A program made the translations under genes and the position numbers. From the NCBI RefSeq assembly GCF_007483665.1, contig NZ_ML660183.1, positions 295,393 through 359,392 on the forward strand: a DNA stretch of 64,000 bases, in the 5' to 3' direction. Positions 34,830 to 43,578 of this stretch are shown piece after piece; within the stretch, counting starts at the first letter, position 1, and every line of letters begins with the position of its first letter. Under the pieces are notes generated by a model, which saw only the letters and a program-made list of their open reading frames with translations, had not been told where the DNA came from and ran no database searches. Source of the stretch: Catellatospora sichuanensis. Its GTDB lineage: Bacteria; Actinomycetota; Actinomycetes; Mycobacteriales; Micromonosporaceae.

Positions 34830-36047
34830 TCACCCGGCCGGCGTGTCCAGCCCAGTGCGGAGAGTCTCGACACCGAGCGTCGCCGGGACCAAGGCGCGCA
34901 TGGCGTCCCGATCGGCGGGCAGGCCCCACCGGCGGAGCGTGGAGCTGTGGAAGCGGGCGGGTGCGGGCGGCCACGCTCCCGGCAGCTCAGCCAACGTCTT
35001 GATCAAGTCCTGCTGACGTGCCGTGTAACCGGCCCACCCCATCGGCGTGGGTGGCGAAGGGCGGTCGGTACGGGCAATCTCAGCCAGGTTGCCCAGTACT
35101 CCCATACAGTCTGGATAGGGTGTCGCGGCCAGACCTCGCATGGCTGCCGCGAACAACTCGTCCTCAAGGTCAGGTCGCCACCGCCGAAGCACATCGCAGG
35201 CGTAGAGGCCGATCCGCGTACCGAACACTCGGTGCTCCCGGACCGAGGATTGGTCGCACGCCGTCAAGCGCAGCAACTCGCGGACCGCCGCGTCGGGAGC
35301 GTCGGCGCCGAGCGCATGCACCAGTGCTGCGGCACTCGCGAACCGTACCTCCGGCTTGTCAACCAGCAGCCAATGGCGACCGATCTCGCCGCCCAGCATG
35401 CCGATCGCCGCGATCACCGTCGACAGCTCCTGGCCGGTCGAGTCAGGTCGCAGGCAGGCGGAAAGGGGCGGCAGACTCAGGTCGGCCTCCTCCGGAAAAT
35501 GGGCGAGCGCGTACGCTGCGCGCTCACGCAGCGCCGGGTCCTCGGAGCGCAGCAGCGTTCGCACCAGCGGCAGTCCGGCACGGAGCGCGTCGTAGGCGCT
35601 CAGTTCGACGAATGATTGGAGACGATCTGCATCCTCGACCTGCAGGGCGATGAGGTAAGCAAAATATGCCCCGGGTGCAGCGGTGGGCTTTGCCGCCATG
35701 AGCGCCGCACCGCCCTCCGCCTGCGATCGCAGATATGCCACGGGCACTGGCCCTGGAGGCCAGGGCGCATCCATGGGCCGGCTGTTGGTGATGATGAGGT
35801 CCAGTAGTGCAGCGCGGTCAGGGCAGTGCTCATCGGCCAGCAGTTCCAGCAGGAACGGTGTCGCGTACGCCGAAGCCTCGCCGATGGTGTCCTGGTGAAC
35901 CATCCGGCTGCCAAGCCATTCACGTGCATCGGCCCGCATCCGCGAGTCTTCGGATCGCAGCATGCGGATATAGGCAGGCACCTGGGTCGCGGATCCCTCC
36001 ATGTGGCAGAGCCGTGTCCAGTCGACATCGTCAAGTCCCGACAGCAT
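34830..36047 (-). CDS. HEAT-repeat protein
   Basis: This protein of about 405 residues is built of helical repeats: EDPALRERAAYALAHFPEEADLSLPPL, PEVRFASAAALVHALG and AAVRELLRLTACDQ are typical HEAT units. The opening, LSGLDDVDWTRLCHMEGSATQVPAYI, followed by the ATPFLLELLADEHCPDRAALLDLI stretch, matches a family of actinobacterial HEAT proteins that begin LD-x-VDW. Such proteins are protein-binding scaffolds of unknown role. The ATG at 36047 has no ribosome binding site. GC content of this gene and its upstream region is visibly lower than its neighbours, suggesting later acquisition. Confidence 0.75.
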   Translation of the reverse strand: MLSGLDDVDWTRLCHMEGSATQVPAYIRMLRSEDSRMRADAREWLGSRMVHQDTIGEASAYATPFLLELLADEHCPDRAALLDLIITNSRPMDAPWPPGPVPVAYLRSQAEGGAALMAAKPTAAPGAYFAYLIALQVEDADRLQSFVELSAYDALRAGLPLVRTLLRSEDPALRERAAYALAHFPEEADLSLPPLSACLRPDSTGQELSTVIAAIGMLGGEIGRHWLLVDKPEVRFASAAALVHALGADAPDAAVRELLRLTACDQSSVREHRVFGTRIGLYACDVLRRWRPDLEDELFAAAMRGLAATPYPDCMGVLGNLAEIARTDRPSPPTPMGWAGYTARQQDLIKTLAELPGAWPPAPARFHSSTLRRWGLPADRDAMRALVPATLGVETLRTGLDTPAG

Positions 36048-36111
36048 GCGGGGATCGTGCCAGTAACCCCAGACATGACGGCAGCCGAACAGCCGCACCG
36101 CGCCATCGTGC

Positions 36112-36188
36112 AAAGATTTGACGATCTTTACTAAGAAAGGCGATCTATGCAATGTAAAATCTTGTAAATCTATGATAAACAATGTCTC
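36112..36188 (+). promoter_or_regulatory. AT-rich divergent promoter region
   Basis: These bases are the most AT-rich stretch of the window. They hold the palindrome AAAGAT-TTGACG-ATCTTT (36112-36129), whose centre is a good -35 box. TATGATAAACAAT lies close to the GT8 start. It sits between the divergent HEAT and GT8 genes and could serve both. Confidence 0.55.
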
Positions 36189-37004
36189 ATGGACATTGCC
36201 TTCGCCTTCGACGAGGCATACGCCGCCCACGCCCAGGTCGCCGTCGAATCCGTGCTCGACTGCCACCCCGGGCGTGAGGACATCACGTTCTGGCTGCTCA
36301 CCACCACCGACGTGGCCAAGGAACGCGAGCCCGCCCTGCGCCGCCAGTTCGCCGGGCGCGCCCGTCTGCGGCTGCTGACCACCGGCGACGACTTCCGCGC
36401 CCTGCCCGTGGTCGACGAGGAATGGCTCGCCTACGTCAGCACCGGCATGTACCTGCGCCTGCTCCTGCCCGACCTGATCGGCGACCAGGCCCGGCGGCTG
36501 CTCTACCTCGACGTCGACGTGCAGGTCTGCGGCGACCTCGCGCCGCTGTGGGACGTCGAGCTCGGCGACGCACCGCTGGCCGCGGTCCGCGACGCGTTCA
36601 CCGCCACGTTCGCCACGCACGGCGGTTTGCCCGGGTCAGGCCCGGAGCACGACCCGGACGCCCCCTACTTCAACTCCGGCGTGCTGCTGATGAACCTGCC
36701 GGTGTGGCGACGCGAGCGGGTGTCTGCTCGCTGCCTGGAATACCTGGCCGCATACGCGGGCCGGTTACGCTTCCCGGACCAGGACGCGCTGAACCTGATT
36801 GCGTACGGGCGCTGGCTGCGGCTGCCGCACCGCTGGAACAACATGCGCAGCTTCCTGCTGGAGCAAACCCCGCCGCCGGCCGACCCGGACACGCGGATCA
36901 TGCATTTCGCGGGCCCGCGCAAACCGTGGACCGAGGGCTTCCGGCCGGGCTTCCGGCACGACCGCTACCGCGCACTGGCCGCCCGGGTGGCGACCTTCGC
37001 CTGA
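36189..37004 (+). CDS. GT8 glycosyltransferase
   Basis: This 271-residue cytoplasmic enzyme belongs to glycosyltransferase family 8 (galactosyl-/glucosyltransferases, glycogenin-like). Visible motifs: IAFAFDEAYAAHAQVAVESVL at the start, YLRLLLPDLI near 88, LLYLDVDVQVCGDLAPLW near 98 with the D-x-D manganese site, PYFNSGVLLMNLPVWR near 155 and PDQDALNLI near 198, and the final IMHFAGPRKPW. These are all hallmark positions of the family. There is no ribosome binding site (ACAATGTCTC before the ATG), so the transcript may be leaderless. Its substrates are unknown. Confidence 0.9.
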   Translation: MDIAFAFDEAYAAHAQVAVESVLDCHPGREDITFWLLTTTDVAKEREPALRRQFAGRARLRLLTTGDDFRALPVVDEEWLAYVSTGMYLRLLLPDLIGDQARRLLYLDVDVQVCGDLAPLWDVELGDAPLAAVRDAFTATFATHGGLPGSGPEHDPDAPYFNSGVLLMNLPVWRRERVSARCLEYLAAYAGRLRFPDQDALNLIAYGRWLRLPHRWNNMRSFLLEQTPPPADPDTRIMHFAGPRKPWTEGFRPGFRHDRYRALAARVATFA

Positions 37005-37051
37005 CGGACCTGCCGCCGACCAGTGGCCAGGATGCTGCAGGCCGCGTCCGG

Positions 37052-37726
37052 TCAGTGGCCGAGCAGGCCGCGCAGGCCGTGGCTGATCAGCAGAACGCCG
37101 AACACGAGCAACAACCCGGCCATGACCAGCAGGTGGTGCTTGGACAGCCAGGTCTTGAGCCGACCGAGGTGCCTCGCGGCACGGTCACCGCCGGCCAGGT
37201 AGAGGACCACCGGCACCGCCACCGGCAGGCACGCCAGCACCGCGAACAGGCTCAGCGCCACCATCGCGACGACCGTCGACGACGCGGCGAGGCTCTTGGC
37301 CGCACCCACGCACAGGGCGAGGTTCTTCGGATCGACGCCGTACATCAGCAGCGCCAGGATCGCCGCCTTCACCGGTGACCAGCGATCCGCGCTCGCCATC
37401 CACTTCGGCATGGCATGCTGCCCGTTGCTCCGGCGGTGCCGGACGACGTGCAGGTATGCGGCGAACAGCAGGGCCAGGCCCAGCGCGATACGGACCACCT
37501 GCGAGGCGGTGCCCGCGTGGTGCTCGCCGTCGAGGTAGCCGTAGCCGGTGAGAATGTAGACGGCGGCGCCCACCGCGATCACCCCGGCCAGTGCCCCGGC
37601 CAGGAACGCGGGCCCGGCGATCCGGGCCCGGTCGGAGAACAGCACGAGGATCACCGCGATGATCGGCAACGGACTCGCCGCCACCCCCAGCGCGTACGGC
37701 ACCACCCCCGCAACCGCCCCGCCCAC
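37052..37726 (-). CDS. GAP/Sap-family membrane protein
   Basis: This 224-residue integral membrane protein has six predicted helices. The first contains YALGVAASPLPIIAVILVLFS, and the centre has KAAILALLMYGVDPKNLALC, the two signatures of the actinobacterial GAP family, which includes Sap (implicated in export of sulfolipid or glycopeptidolipid in mycobacteria) and is distantly LysE-like. It may move a lipid or small solute across the membrane. A GTG start is used; the exact one (37726 or 37728) is uncertain. It lies just past the end of the mce operon, on the same strand, 60 bases after the last mce-associated gene, so a role in lipid handling is plausible. Confidence 0.85.
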   Translation of the reverse strand: MGGAVAGVVPYALGVAASPLPIIAVILVLFSDRARIAGPAFLAGALAGVIAVGAAVYILTGYGYLDGEHHAGTASQVVRIALGLALLFAAYLHVVRHRRSNGQHAMPKWMASADRWSPVKAAILALLMYGVDPKNLALCVGAAKSLAASSTVVAMVALSLFAVLACLPVAVPVVLYLAGGDRAARHLGRLKTWLSKHHLLVMAGLLLVFGVLLISHGLRGLLGH

Positions 37727-37786
37727 ACCCCCATCCTGGGGGACTCCGCCCTGGTCGGGGCCGGTTCCGTCTGACGATCTTGCGGA

Positions 37787-38344
37787 TCAGATCGCGGTGA
37801 CGGTGGTGACCTTCCAGGCACCGCCGACGCGGGTGAAGGTCAGCACGACGCGGTTCTGGTCGACCTTCTCCCCGGTGATGTTCACGTTGCGCCGGTACTG
37901 GTTGACGAAGACCAGCAGCTCCACCCGGTCGGGCGCGGCGGCCACCACGCTGACACCGGTGACCTGTGCGGTCACCACGGCCTGCTCCTTGACCGCGGCC
38001 TCCTTCAGCGAGGCCGTGGTACGGGCGTACTCGTCGGCGAACGTGCCGGCCGCGAAGGACCGCCCGCTCGCCGCGCTGGCATCGAAGGTGCGGTAGTCGT
38101 AGGAGAACAGCGCCACGGCGGCCGCCGGAGCCACCGCCGCGCACTCCCGCGCGGCCGCCTCCGCCTCACCCATCCGCGCCCGGTCGAACCAGAGATACCA
38201 ACCGACGCCCAGCACGATCGCGATCGCCAGGGACAGCGCGAGCACCGCCCGCCTCGGCCGGCGCGCCGGCCCGTCACCGTCGCGCGGCTCATCGCCCGGC
38301 GCGTCGTCCACCTCTACCTCGGTCACAGCCATCTGCACGGTCAC
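37787..38344 (-). CDS. Mce-associated membrane protein (second)
   Basis: This 185-residue protein has a polar N-terminus of about 35 residues, one membrane helix (AVLALSLAIAIVLGVGWYLW, residues 33-52), and an extracellular domain of about 130 residues ending VVLTFTRVGGAWKVTTVTAI, the NTF2-like fold of Mce-associated (Mam) proteins. The AFSYDYRTFD-like stretch ALFSYDYRTFDASAASG is the family's recognisable segment. Mam proteins stabilise Mce complexes in mycobacteria. GTG start with GGGGAGAG upstream. It is the last gene of the operon, 10 bases after the previous one. Confidence 0.85.
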   Translation of the reverse strand: MTVQMAVTEVEVDDAPGDEPRDGDGPARRPRRAVLALSLAIAIVLGVGWYLWFDRARMGEAEAAARECAAVAPAAAVALFSYDYRTFDASAASGRSFAAGTFADEYARTTASLKEAAVKEQAVVTAQVTGVSVVAAAPDRVELLVFVNQYRRNVNITGEKVDQNRVVLTFTRVGGAWKVTTVTAI

Positions 38345-38354
38345 CGTCTCTCCC

Positions 38355-38837
38355 CTATCCCACGAACTGCAGCTTGGCGACCAGCCACGTGCCGCTGCCC
38401 GCGTCGCGGGCCAGGTCGAGCTGGATGCGGTAATGGGCCACCCGGCCCTCGGGCGCCTTCACGTTCTTCACCGTCGCGTCGGCGGCCACCAGCACCACGG
38501 CCGAGTCGGCATCGGCGGACACCAGCCCGGCCCGCAGCGCGGTCCCGGCGGACTCCACCTTGTTCTCCAGCACCGCCGCGCGTACCGCGGGCATGCCCTG
38601 CCGGAACTGCTCACCGAACTCCCCCGTCGCGGCGACCGCGACCCGGGCCATGTCCTGGTCGATGGTGGCCGCGCTGACCGACACGAAGTCCACGACGAAC
38701 TGGCGCGCCGCGGACACCGCCTGCTCGCGTGCCAGCTCCTGCTGCTGCGTGTCGTGCCAGCGCCAGCCCAGCCAGCCGGCCGCGCCGAGCAGCACCACCA
38801 GCACCGCCGCCAGCACCGTGGTCGACCTGAATCTCAT
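38355..38837 (-). CDS. Mce-associated membrane protein (first)
   Basis: This protein of about 160 residues has an N-terminal membrane helix (TVLAAVLVVLLGAAGWLGW) followed by a periplasm-side domain of about 130 residues with QQELAREQAVSAARQFVVDFVSVSAA and ending WLVAKLQFVG, the usual Mce-associated NTF2-like fold. I chose the ATG at 38837, 6 bases after AAGGAG, rather than the ATG five codons upstream. It sits 22 bases after mceF and is clearly part of the operon. Confidence 0.85.
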   Translation of the reverse strand: MRFRSTTVLAAVLVVLLGAAGWLGWRWHDTQQQELAREQAVSAARQFVVDFVSVSAATIDQDMARVAVAATGEFGEQFRQGMPAVRAAVLENKVESAGTALRAGLVSADADSAVVLVAADATVKNVKAPEGRVAHYRIQLDLARDAGSGTWLVAKLQFVG

Positions 38838-38859
38838 CGTCGTCTCCTTCATCGGCCCG

Positions 38860-40155
38860 TCAGGGTGCGAGCCCGTTGAGCAACAGCAACTTCCAGGACT
38901 GCTCGCCCGCCGTCGCGGCCTGCCCGCCGGTGCCGCCGAACTGCAACGGCAGCCCGTCCGGCCCGATCACCAGCCCGGTCACCGGGTCGAACCCGGCAAC
39001 GGTGGAGCCGGGCGCCGGCGCGAGGGGGCTCGCGCCGGCGCCCGGGCCCGCGGGCGCCGCACCCGCGCCCAAAGGCGCAGGGGACGGAGGGGCACCACCC
39101 CGCGGGGCTTGAGTGGAGCTGCGTACGCCCGAACCGCGTCCGAGCTCGGCGCCGGTGCACCGCAGGGACTGTCCGGACTTCGTGTAGTTGCAGGCCGGCG
39201 GATCACCGACGTTGAGCACCAGGCCCAGGTGCGCAGTCCCGTCGCCGGGCGCGACGGTGAACCCGCCCGCGACCACCAGCGGATACGTCACCAGGATCTG
39301 CTCGATGCCGTTCAGTCGGCGCACGGCGACCCCGTTGACCGTGATCAGGTTGCCGAGCAGCGGGCCCAGCGACGGGTCGAGGTCGCGCAGCAGCGCCAGC
39401 AGCTCCGCCGAGGCGGGCGGCCCGTTGGCCAGCAGCCGGCGCAGGTCCGGATCGGCGGCCCGCACCGTCGCGGCCAGCTGCGCCAGGGCCTTGGCGAAGC
39501 GGCGGATCTCGTCGGCGGACCGCGCCTGGGTCTGCAGCACGGTGGCCGAGTCGCGGATCAGCGCGACGGTCTGCGGCAGGTACGTGTTCGCGTCGGTGAG
39601 CAGTGCGTCGCCGGAGTCGAGCAGGGTGCGCAACGCGCTCTCGTTGCCCGCGAACGCCGTGCCCAGCTCGTCGACCAGCGCCCCCAGCTCCGCCGGGTCG
39701 ACCGAGGCGACCAGCGCGTCCAGGTTCGCCAGCAGCGTCTCCACGGGCAGCGGCACCCCGGTACGGCTCGCCGGGATGACGTCCCCGTCGGCCAGGTAGG
39801 GCCCGGCGTCGGTGTCGGGGCGCAGGTCGACGTACTGCTCGCCGACGGCGGACCGGTGGGCCACCACCGCGCGCAGGTCGACGGGGACCCGGGTGCCGCC
39901 GTCCAGGCGCAGGTCGACGCGCACCCCGTCGCCGTGCAGGCGCACCGCGTCGACCCGGCCCACCGGCACCCCGCGGTAGGTGACCGAGGCGTTCTCGAAG
40001 ATGCCCCCGGCCACCGCGAAATCGGCGTGCACGGTGTACCGGCCGGTCAGCCCGTCGCCGACACCCACGTAGCGCACCGCTACGTAGCCGACGCCGAGCA
40101 CTGCCACCAGCGCGAACAGCAGCAGCTGCAGCCGCGCGAGCCGAGTGAGGATCAT
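38860..40155 (-). CDS. mceF: MCE-family protein, MceF position
   Basis: This 431-residue envelope protein has an N-terminal anchor (LQLLLFALVAVLGVGYVAV), then the MCE domain (YTVHADFAVAGGIFENASVTYRGVPVGRVDAV, residues 40-71 in outline, through VGEQYVDLRP), a long helical region (residues 140-270) and a disordered Pro/Ala/Gly tail. Six MCE proteins form a tube that carries lipid or steroid between outer envelope and membrane. Its ATG overlaps the mceE stop codon. Confidence 0.92.
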   Translation of the reverse strand: MILTRLARLQLLLFALVAVLGVGYVAVRYVGVGDGLTGRYTVHADFAVAGGIFENASVTYRGVPVGRVDAVRLHGDGVRVDLRLDGGTRVPVDLRAVVAHRSAVGEQYVDLRPDTDAGPYLADGDVIPASRTGVPLPVETLLANLDALVASVDPAELGALVDELGTAFAGNESALRTLLDSGDALLTDANTYLPQTVALIRDSATVLQTQARSADEIRRFAKALAQLAATVRAADPDLRRLLANGPPASAELLALLRDLDPSLGPLLGNLITVNGVAVRRLNGIEQILVTYPLVVAGGFTVAPGDGTAHLGLVLNVGDPPACNYTKSGQSLRCTGAELGRGSGVRSSTQAPRGGAPPSPAPLGAGAAPAGPGAGASPLAPAPGSTVAGFDPVTGLVIGPDGLPLQFGGTGGQAATAGEQSWKLLLLNGLAP

Positions 40156-41405
40156 GCTTGACCTCCGGTCAGCAGCTCGTTCAGGCCGCCGCGCACCCGG
40201 ACCACCTCACCGGTCGCCGGGTCCCAGCGGCCGTCGCGGGTCGCCGTGGTCGCGGCCAGGCCCGGCAGCCCGGGCAGGCCCGGCAGGAGGCCGCTGGGCA
40301 GGATCCCGCTGGGCAGCGGAAGCGGCAGCGACGGCAGCGGCAACGGCAGGGGCGGCAGGCTGGGCAGCGGCAGGGGCAGCGGCGGCAGCGGCAGGCCGGG
40401 CTTCGTCGGCGTGCCCGGGGCGGCCGGGCCCGCGGCCATGGCGTTGGCCAGGATCGAGGCGGCGTCGAGGTCGAGCGTGGCGTGCAGGCGTACGAAGTCG
40501 CCCGCGATCGCCTTGGCCGCGTTCGGCGGGAACGGGTAGGACAGCGCGAAGTCCAGCCCGCGCGGCAGCGCGTCACCCGCCTTGACCAGCTGCTCCAGCA
40601 GCGGCTGCAGGGCGCGCAGCGAGCGCAGCGTGTCGTCGCGGCTGGCCTCGATGACCCGCTCGCCGACCGCACCGAGGTCGCGCAGCGCCGTCAGCATCGC
40701 GGTGAGCTGCGGCCGCTGGTCGGCCAGCACGGTCAGCCCCGGCTCCAGCGCGTCCACGGCCTCGGCCAGCGTCCCGGTCTGCTCGGCCATCCGTGCCGAG
40801 AACCTGTCCAGCGCCTCGATGGCCCGGACGATGTCGTCCTTCTGCGCGTCCAGCCCGGTCACGAACCGGTCCAGCTCCCGCAGCGCGCCCTTGGCGTCAC
40901 CCTCCCGGCCGGACAGCGCCTTGGTGATCTCCGCGTTGATCGTCTTGAGCTGCCCGAGGCCGCCGCCGTTGAGCAGCAGACCGAGCGCACCGAGCACCTC
41001 CTCGACCTCGGCACCGCGGCGGGTGCGGGCCAGCGGGATGGTGTCGCCGTCGGACAGCTCGCCGTGGGCCGCCTCGCCCTGCGGCCCGGCCAGCGCCACG
41101 AACTTCTCGCCGAGCAGGCTGGACTGGCGGATCGCCGCGGTCGCGTTGTCCGGCAGCGCGACCGTGTCGGCGACCTTCAGCCGCACCACCGCGGTCCAGC
41201 CGCGCAGCTCGATGCCGCTGACACTGCCCACCGTCACGTCGTTGACCTTCACCGCGGCCTGCGGCACCAGATCGAGCACATCGGCGAACTCGACCGTCAC
41301 CCCATAGGACGGCCCGTCCGGCGAACCGCCCGGCAGCCCCACGTCACAGCCCGCCAGCAGCGCCAGGGTTGTCATAACGGTAGCCGCCCGAACCCCGGCC
41401 CTCAC
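40152..41405 (-). CDS. mceE: MCE-family lipoprotein, MceE position
   Basis: This 417-residue member has a lipoprotein signal ending LALLAGC (modified Cys at residue 20), as MceE always does, then the MCE domain (YGVTVEFADVLDLVPQAAVKVNDVTVGSV, residues 34-62 in outline) and the helical region. An unusual feature is a Leu/Pro repeat of about 50 residues near residue 340, with the unit PLPLPS or LPPLPLP repeated. The start overlaps the mceD stop codon. It anchors the complex by its lipid. Confidence 0.92.
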   Translation of the reverse strand: MRAGVRAATVMTTLALLAGCDVGLPGGSPDGPSYGVTVEFADVLDLVPQAAVKVNDVTVGSVSGIELRGWTAVVRLKVADTVALPDNATAAIRQSSLLGEKFVALAGPQGEAAHGELSDGDTIPLARTRRGAEVEEVLGALGLLLNGGGLGQLKTINAEITKALSGREGDAKGALRELDRFVTGLDAQKDDIVRAIEALDRFSARMAEQTGTLAEAVDALEPGLTVLADQRPQLTAMLTALRDLGAVGERVIEASRDDTLRSLRALQPLLEQLVKAGDALPRGLDFALSYPFPPNAAKAIAGDFVRLHATLDLDAASILANAMAAGPAAPGTPTKPGLPLPPLPLPLPSLPPLPLPLPSLPLPLPSGILPSGLLPGLPGLPGLAATTATRDGRWDPATGEVVRVRGGLNELLTGGQA

Positions 41406-42511
41406 TTCTTCACCACCGCCTTGAGCAGCTTCTGCAGCTCGGCGGTGAGCGGCAGCTTCGCCGACTGCAGGGTCTTGGCCAGGTCCGTGCAGGCGGCGGG
41501 CACCTGGGCCACCGGGACGCTGCTGACCAGCAGCGAGCAGACGAAGCTGGCCGGCTCGTACGGCCCCAGCACGTTGTCGCGGGTGTCGATCGTGCCCGAG
41601 CGCGGGTTGTACGCCAGGTTCAGGTTGGACAGCGCCAGCGGGGCCATGTCCAGCACCTGGGTCAGCGCCTTCTGCTGGCGTGCCAGCACCCCGGTCAGGT
41701 CGGCCAGCGCGGCGACGTTGGCTTTGAGTTCGGCCCGGTTGGCCCGCACGAACGCGGCGACGTCGGCCAGCGCCAGCGACAGCGCCCGCACCGCCGCGGC
41801 GAGGTCCGCGCGCTCGGCGGCCAGCTGCTCGGAGACGGCGGCCAGCCGGTCGTTGAACTCGCGCACCGTCCCGTCGCTCTTGGCCAGCATGGTGGTGAAC
41901 TGCTGCAGGTCGGCGACGGATCCGAACAGGTCGCCGCGCCCGGCCGACAGCGTCGACATCGCCTGCGACAGCCCCGACAGCGTCTGGTGCAGCTCGTCGC
42001 CGTTGCCCCGCAGGTTGGCCGCGCCGGTGCGCACCAGGTCGCGCAGCGCGCCGTCGGCGTTGGCCCCCTTAGGCCCGAGCGCGGTGCTCAGCTCGTCCAG
42101 CGACCGGTAGACCTCGTCCAGCTCGATCGGCACCGAGGTGCGCTCCACCGGCAGCTCGGCCCCGTCGGGCAGCGCCGGTCCCCCGGTGTAGGCGGGTGTG
42201 AGCTGCACGTACCGGTCGCTGACCACGCTCGGCGGGACGATCAGCGCTTTGGCGTCGGCGGGTACGGGCCAGTCGGGGTCGTAGCGCAGCTCCACGCGTA
42301 CCCCCTTGCCCTGCGGGGTGACCGCGACGACCTCGCCGACCTCGACCCCCAGGATCCGCACCTCGGATCCGGCGTGGATGCCGACCGCGGCCGGGAAGTG
42401 CACGGTCAGCCGCAGCCGGGCGGGTTCCGGCCGCACCACCAGCGCCGCGGCCGCCACGGCCACGGCCAGCGCCGCCGCGCCCGCGACCCGCCAGGTGCGT
42501 GTCGGGTTCAT
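41402..42511 (-). CDS. mceD: MCE-family protein, MceD position
   Basis: This 369-residue protein has one N-terminal helix (VAGAAALAVAVAAAALVV), the MCE domain (LTVHFPAAVGIHAGSEVRILGVEVGEV to DRYVQLTPAY) and a helical region with evenly spaced Ala/Leu. It belongs to the same tube-forming set as its neighbours. The start codon shares one base with the mceC stop (TGATG). Confidence 0.92.
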   Translation of the reverse strand: MNPTRTWRVAGAAALAVAVAAAALVVRPEPARLRLTVHFPAAVGIHAGSEVRILGVEVGEVVAVTPQGKGVRVELRYDPDWPVPADAKALIVPPSVVSDRYVQLTPAYTGGPALPDGAELPVERTSVPIELDEVYRSLDELSTALGPKGANADGALRDLVRTGAANLRGNGDELHQTLSGLSQAMSTLSAGRGDLFGSVADLQQFTTMLAKSDGTVREFNDRLAAVSEQLAAERADLAAAVRALSLALADVAAFVRANRAELKANVAALADLTGVLARQQKALTQVLDMAPLALSNLNLAYNPRSGTIDTRDNVLGPYEPASFVCSLLVSSVPVAQVPAACTDLAKTLQSAKLPLTAELQKLLKAVVKK

Positions 42512-43578
42512 CAGCGACCTCCGGTCGTCGGGGTGAAGCCCTGCACCAGGCCGTCCACGTACGAGTCGAACCAGCGGCCGTTGCCCGTCACGTTCGCGAA
42601 CGCGGTGACGAACGGGGCGAGGCTGGTCAGCGTCGCCTCCAGCCGGGTCCGGTTGCGCTGCAGCACGCCGACGACGGTGCGCAGGTTGCGCAGCGCGGGG
42701 CCGAGCGTGTTCTTGTTGTCGGCTACCAGCCCGGACAGCTGCTGGGACAGCTCGACGGTCGCGCCGAGCAGGGTGTGGATCGCGTCGCGGCGGCGCTGCA
42801 CCTCGGCCAGCAGCAGGTTCGCGTCGCCGAGCAGCTTGCGGAACTCCGCGTCGCGGTCGGCGAGCACCTTGGTGACGCCGCGGGTGTGCGCCAGCAGCTC
42901 ACGCAGCTGCTGGTCGCGGGAGGCGACGGTCTGCGAGAGCCGGGACAGACCCGACAGCGACGCCTGCACGCTCGCCGGGGTGTCGGCGAACGTCTCCGAA
43001 AGAACCGTGAACGCCTGCGCCAGCTGCCCGGTGTCGATCTCCTGCAGGGTCCCGGCCAGCCCTTCCACCGCCTGCATCACGTCGAACGGCGACGAGGTGC
43101 GGGCCAGCGGGATCTCGGCGTCCTCGGCGAGCCGCCCGTCACCCTGCGGCGCGAGCGCCAGGTACTTCTGCCCGAGCACCGTCTTGATCCGGATGGTGGC
43201 GCCGGTGTCCGCGCCGAGTTCGACGTCGCGGACCCGGAAGGTGACCCGCACGTACGGCCCGGACTCGCCGCGGGCCAGCGCCACGTCGGTGACCTTGCCG
43301 ACCTTGACCCCGGCGATGCGGACCTCGTTGCCCTCGGCGAGGCCGGACGCGTCACGGAAGGCGGCGTGGAAGGTGTCTCCGCCGCCGATCAGCGGCAGGT
43401 CGTCGATCCGGAACGCGGCCAGCAGCAGCCCGACCGCGACCACGATGCCCACCGCGCCGACCAGTGCCGGCCGCGACCGGCGGGGCGGCCGTCCCGTACG
43501 CCGGGTGCCGCCGCTGATCGCACGGGCGGCGGCCGCCCGCAGCCGGGTCAGCGGGCGCGTCGGAAGAAGCCGCTTCAC
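42511..43578 (-). CDS. mceC: MCE-family protein, MceC position
   Basis: This 355-residue protein begins at a GTG overlapping the mceB stop codon (GTGA), giving VKRLLPTRPLTRL; a longer frame would run into mceB. A basic stretch precedes a membrane helix (ALVGAVGIVVAVGLLLAAF), then the MCE domain (FHAAFRDASGLAEGNEVRIAGVKVGKV to GQKYLALAPQG) and helical segments rich in Leu and Arg. Part of the MCE hexamer. Confidence 0.92.
   Translation of the reverse strand: MKRLLPTRPLTRLRAAAARAISGGTRRTGRPPRRSRPALVGAVGIVVAVGLLLAAFRIDDLPLIGGGDTFHAAFRDASGLAEGNEVRIAGVKVGKVTDVALARGESGPYVRVTFRVRDVELGADTGATIRIKTVLGQKYLALAPQGDGRLAEDAEIPLARTSSPFDVMQAVEGLAGTLQEIDTGQLAQAFTVLSETFADTPASVQASLSGLSRLSQTVASRDQQLRELLAHTRGVTKVLADRDAEFRKLLGDANLLLAEVQRRRDAIHTLLGATVELSQQLSGLVADNKNTLGPALRNLRTVVGVLQRNRTRLEATLTSLAPFVTAFANVTGNGRWFDSYVDGLVQGFTPTTGGR

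Noticed and set aside
36118..36182. A short gene starting in the AT-rich region before GT8
   Set aside because: The frame lacks a ribosome binding site and runs out of frame through the GT8 gene, which has complete family motifs.
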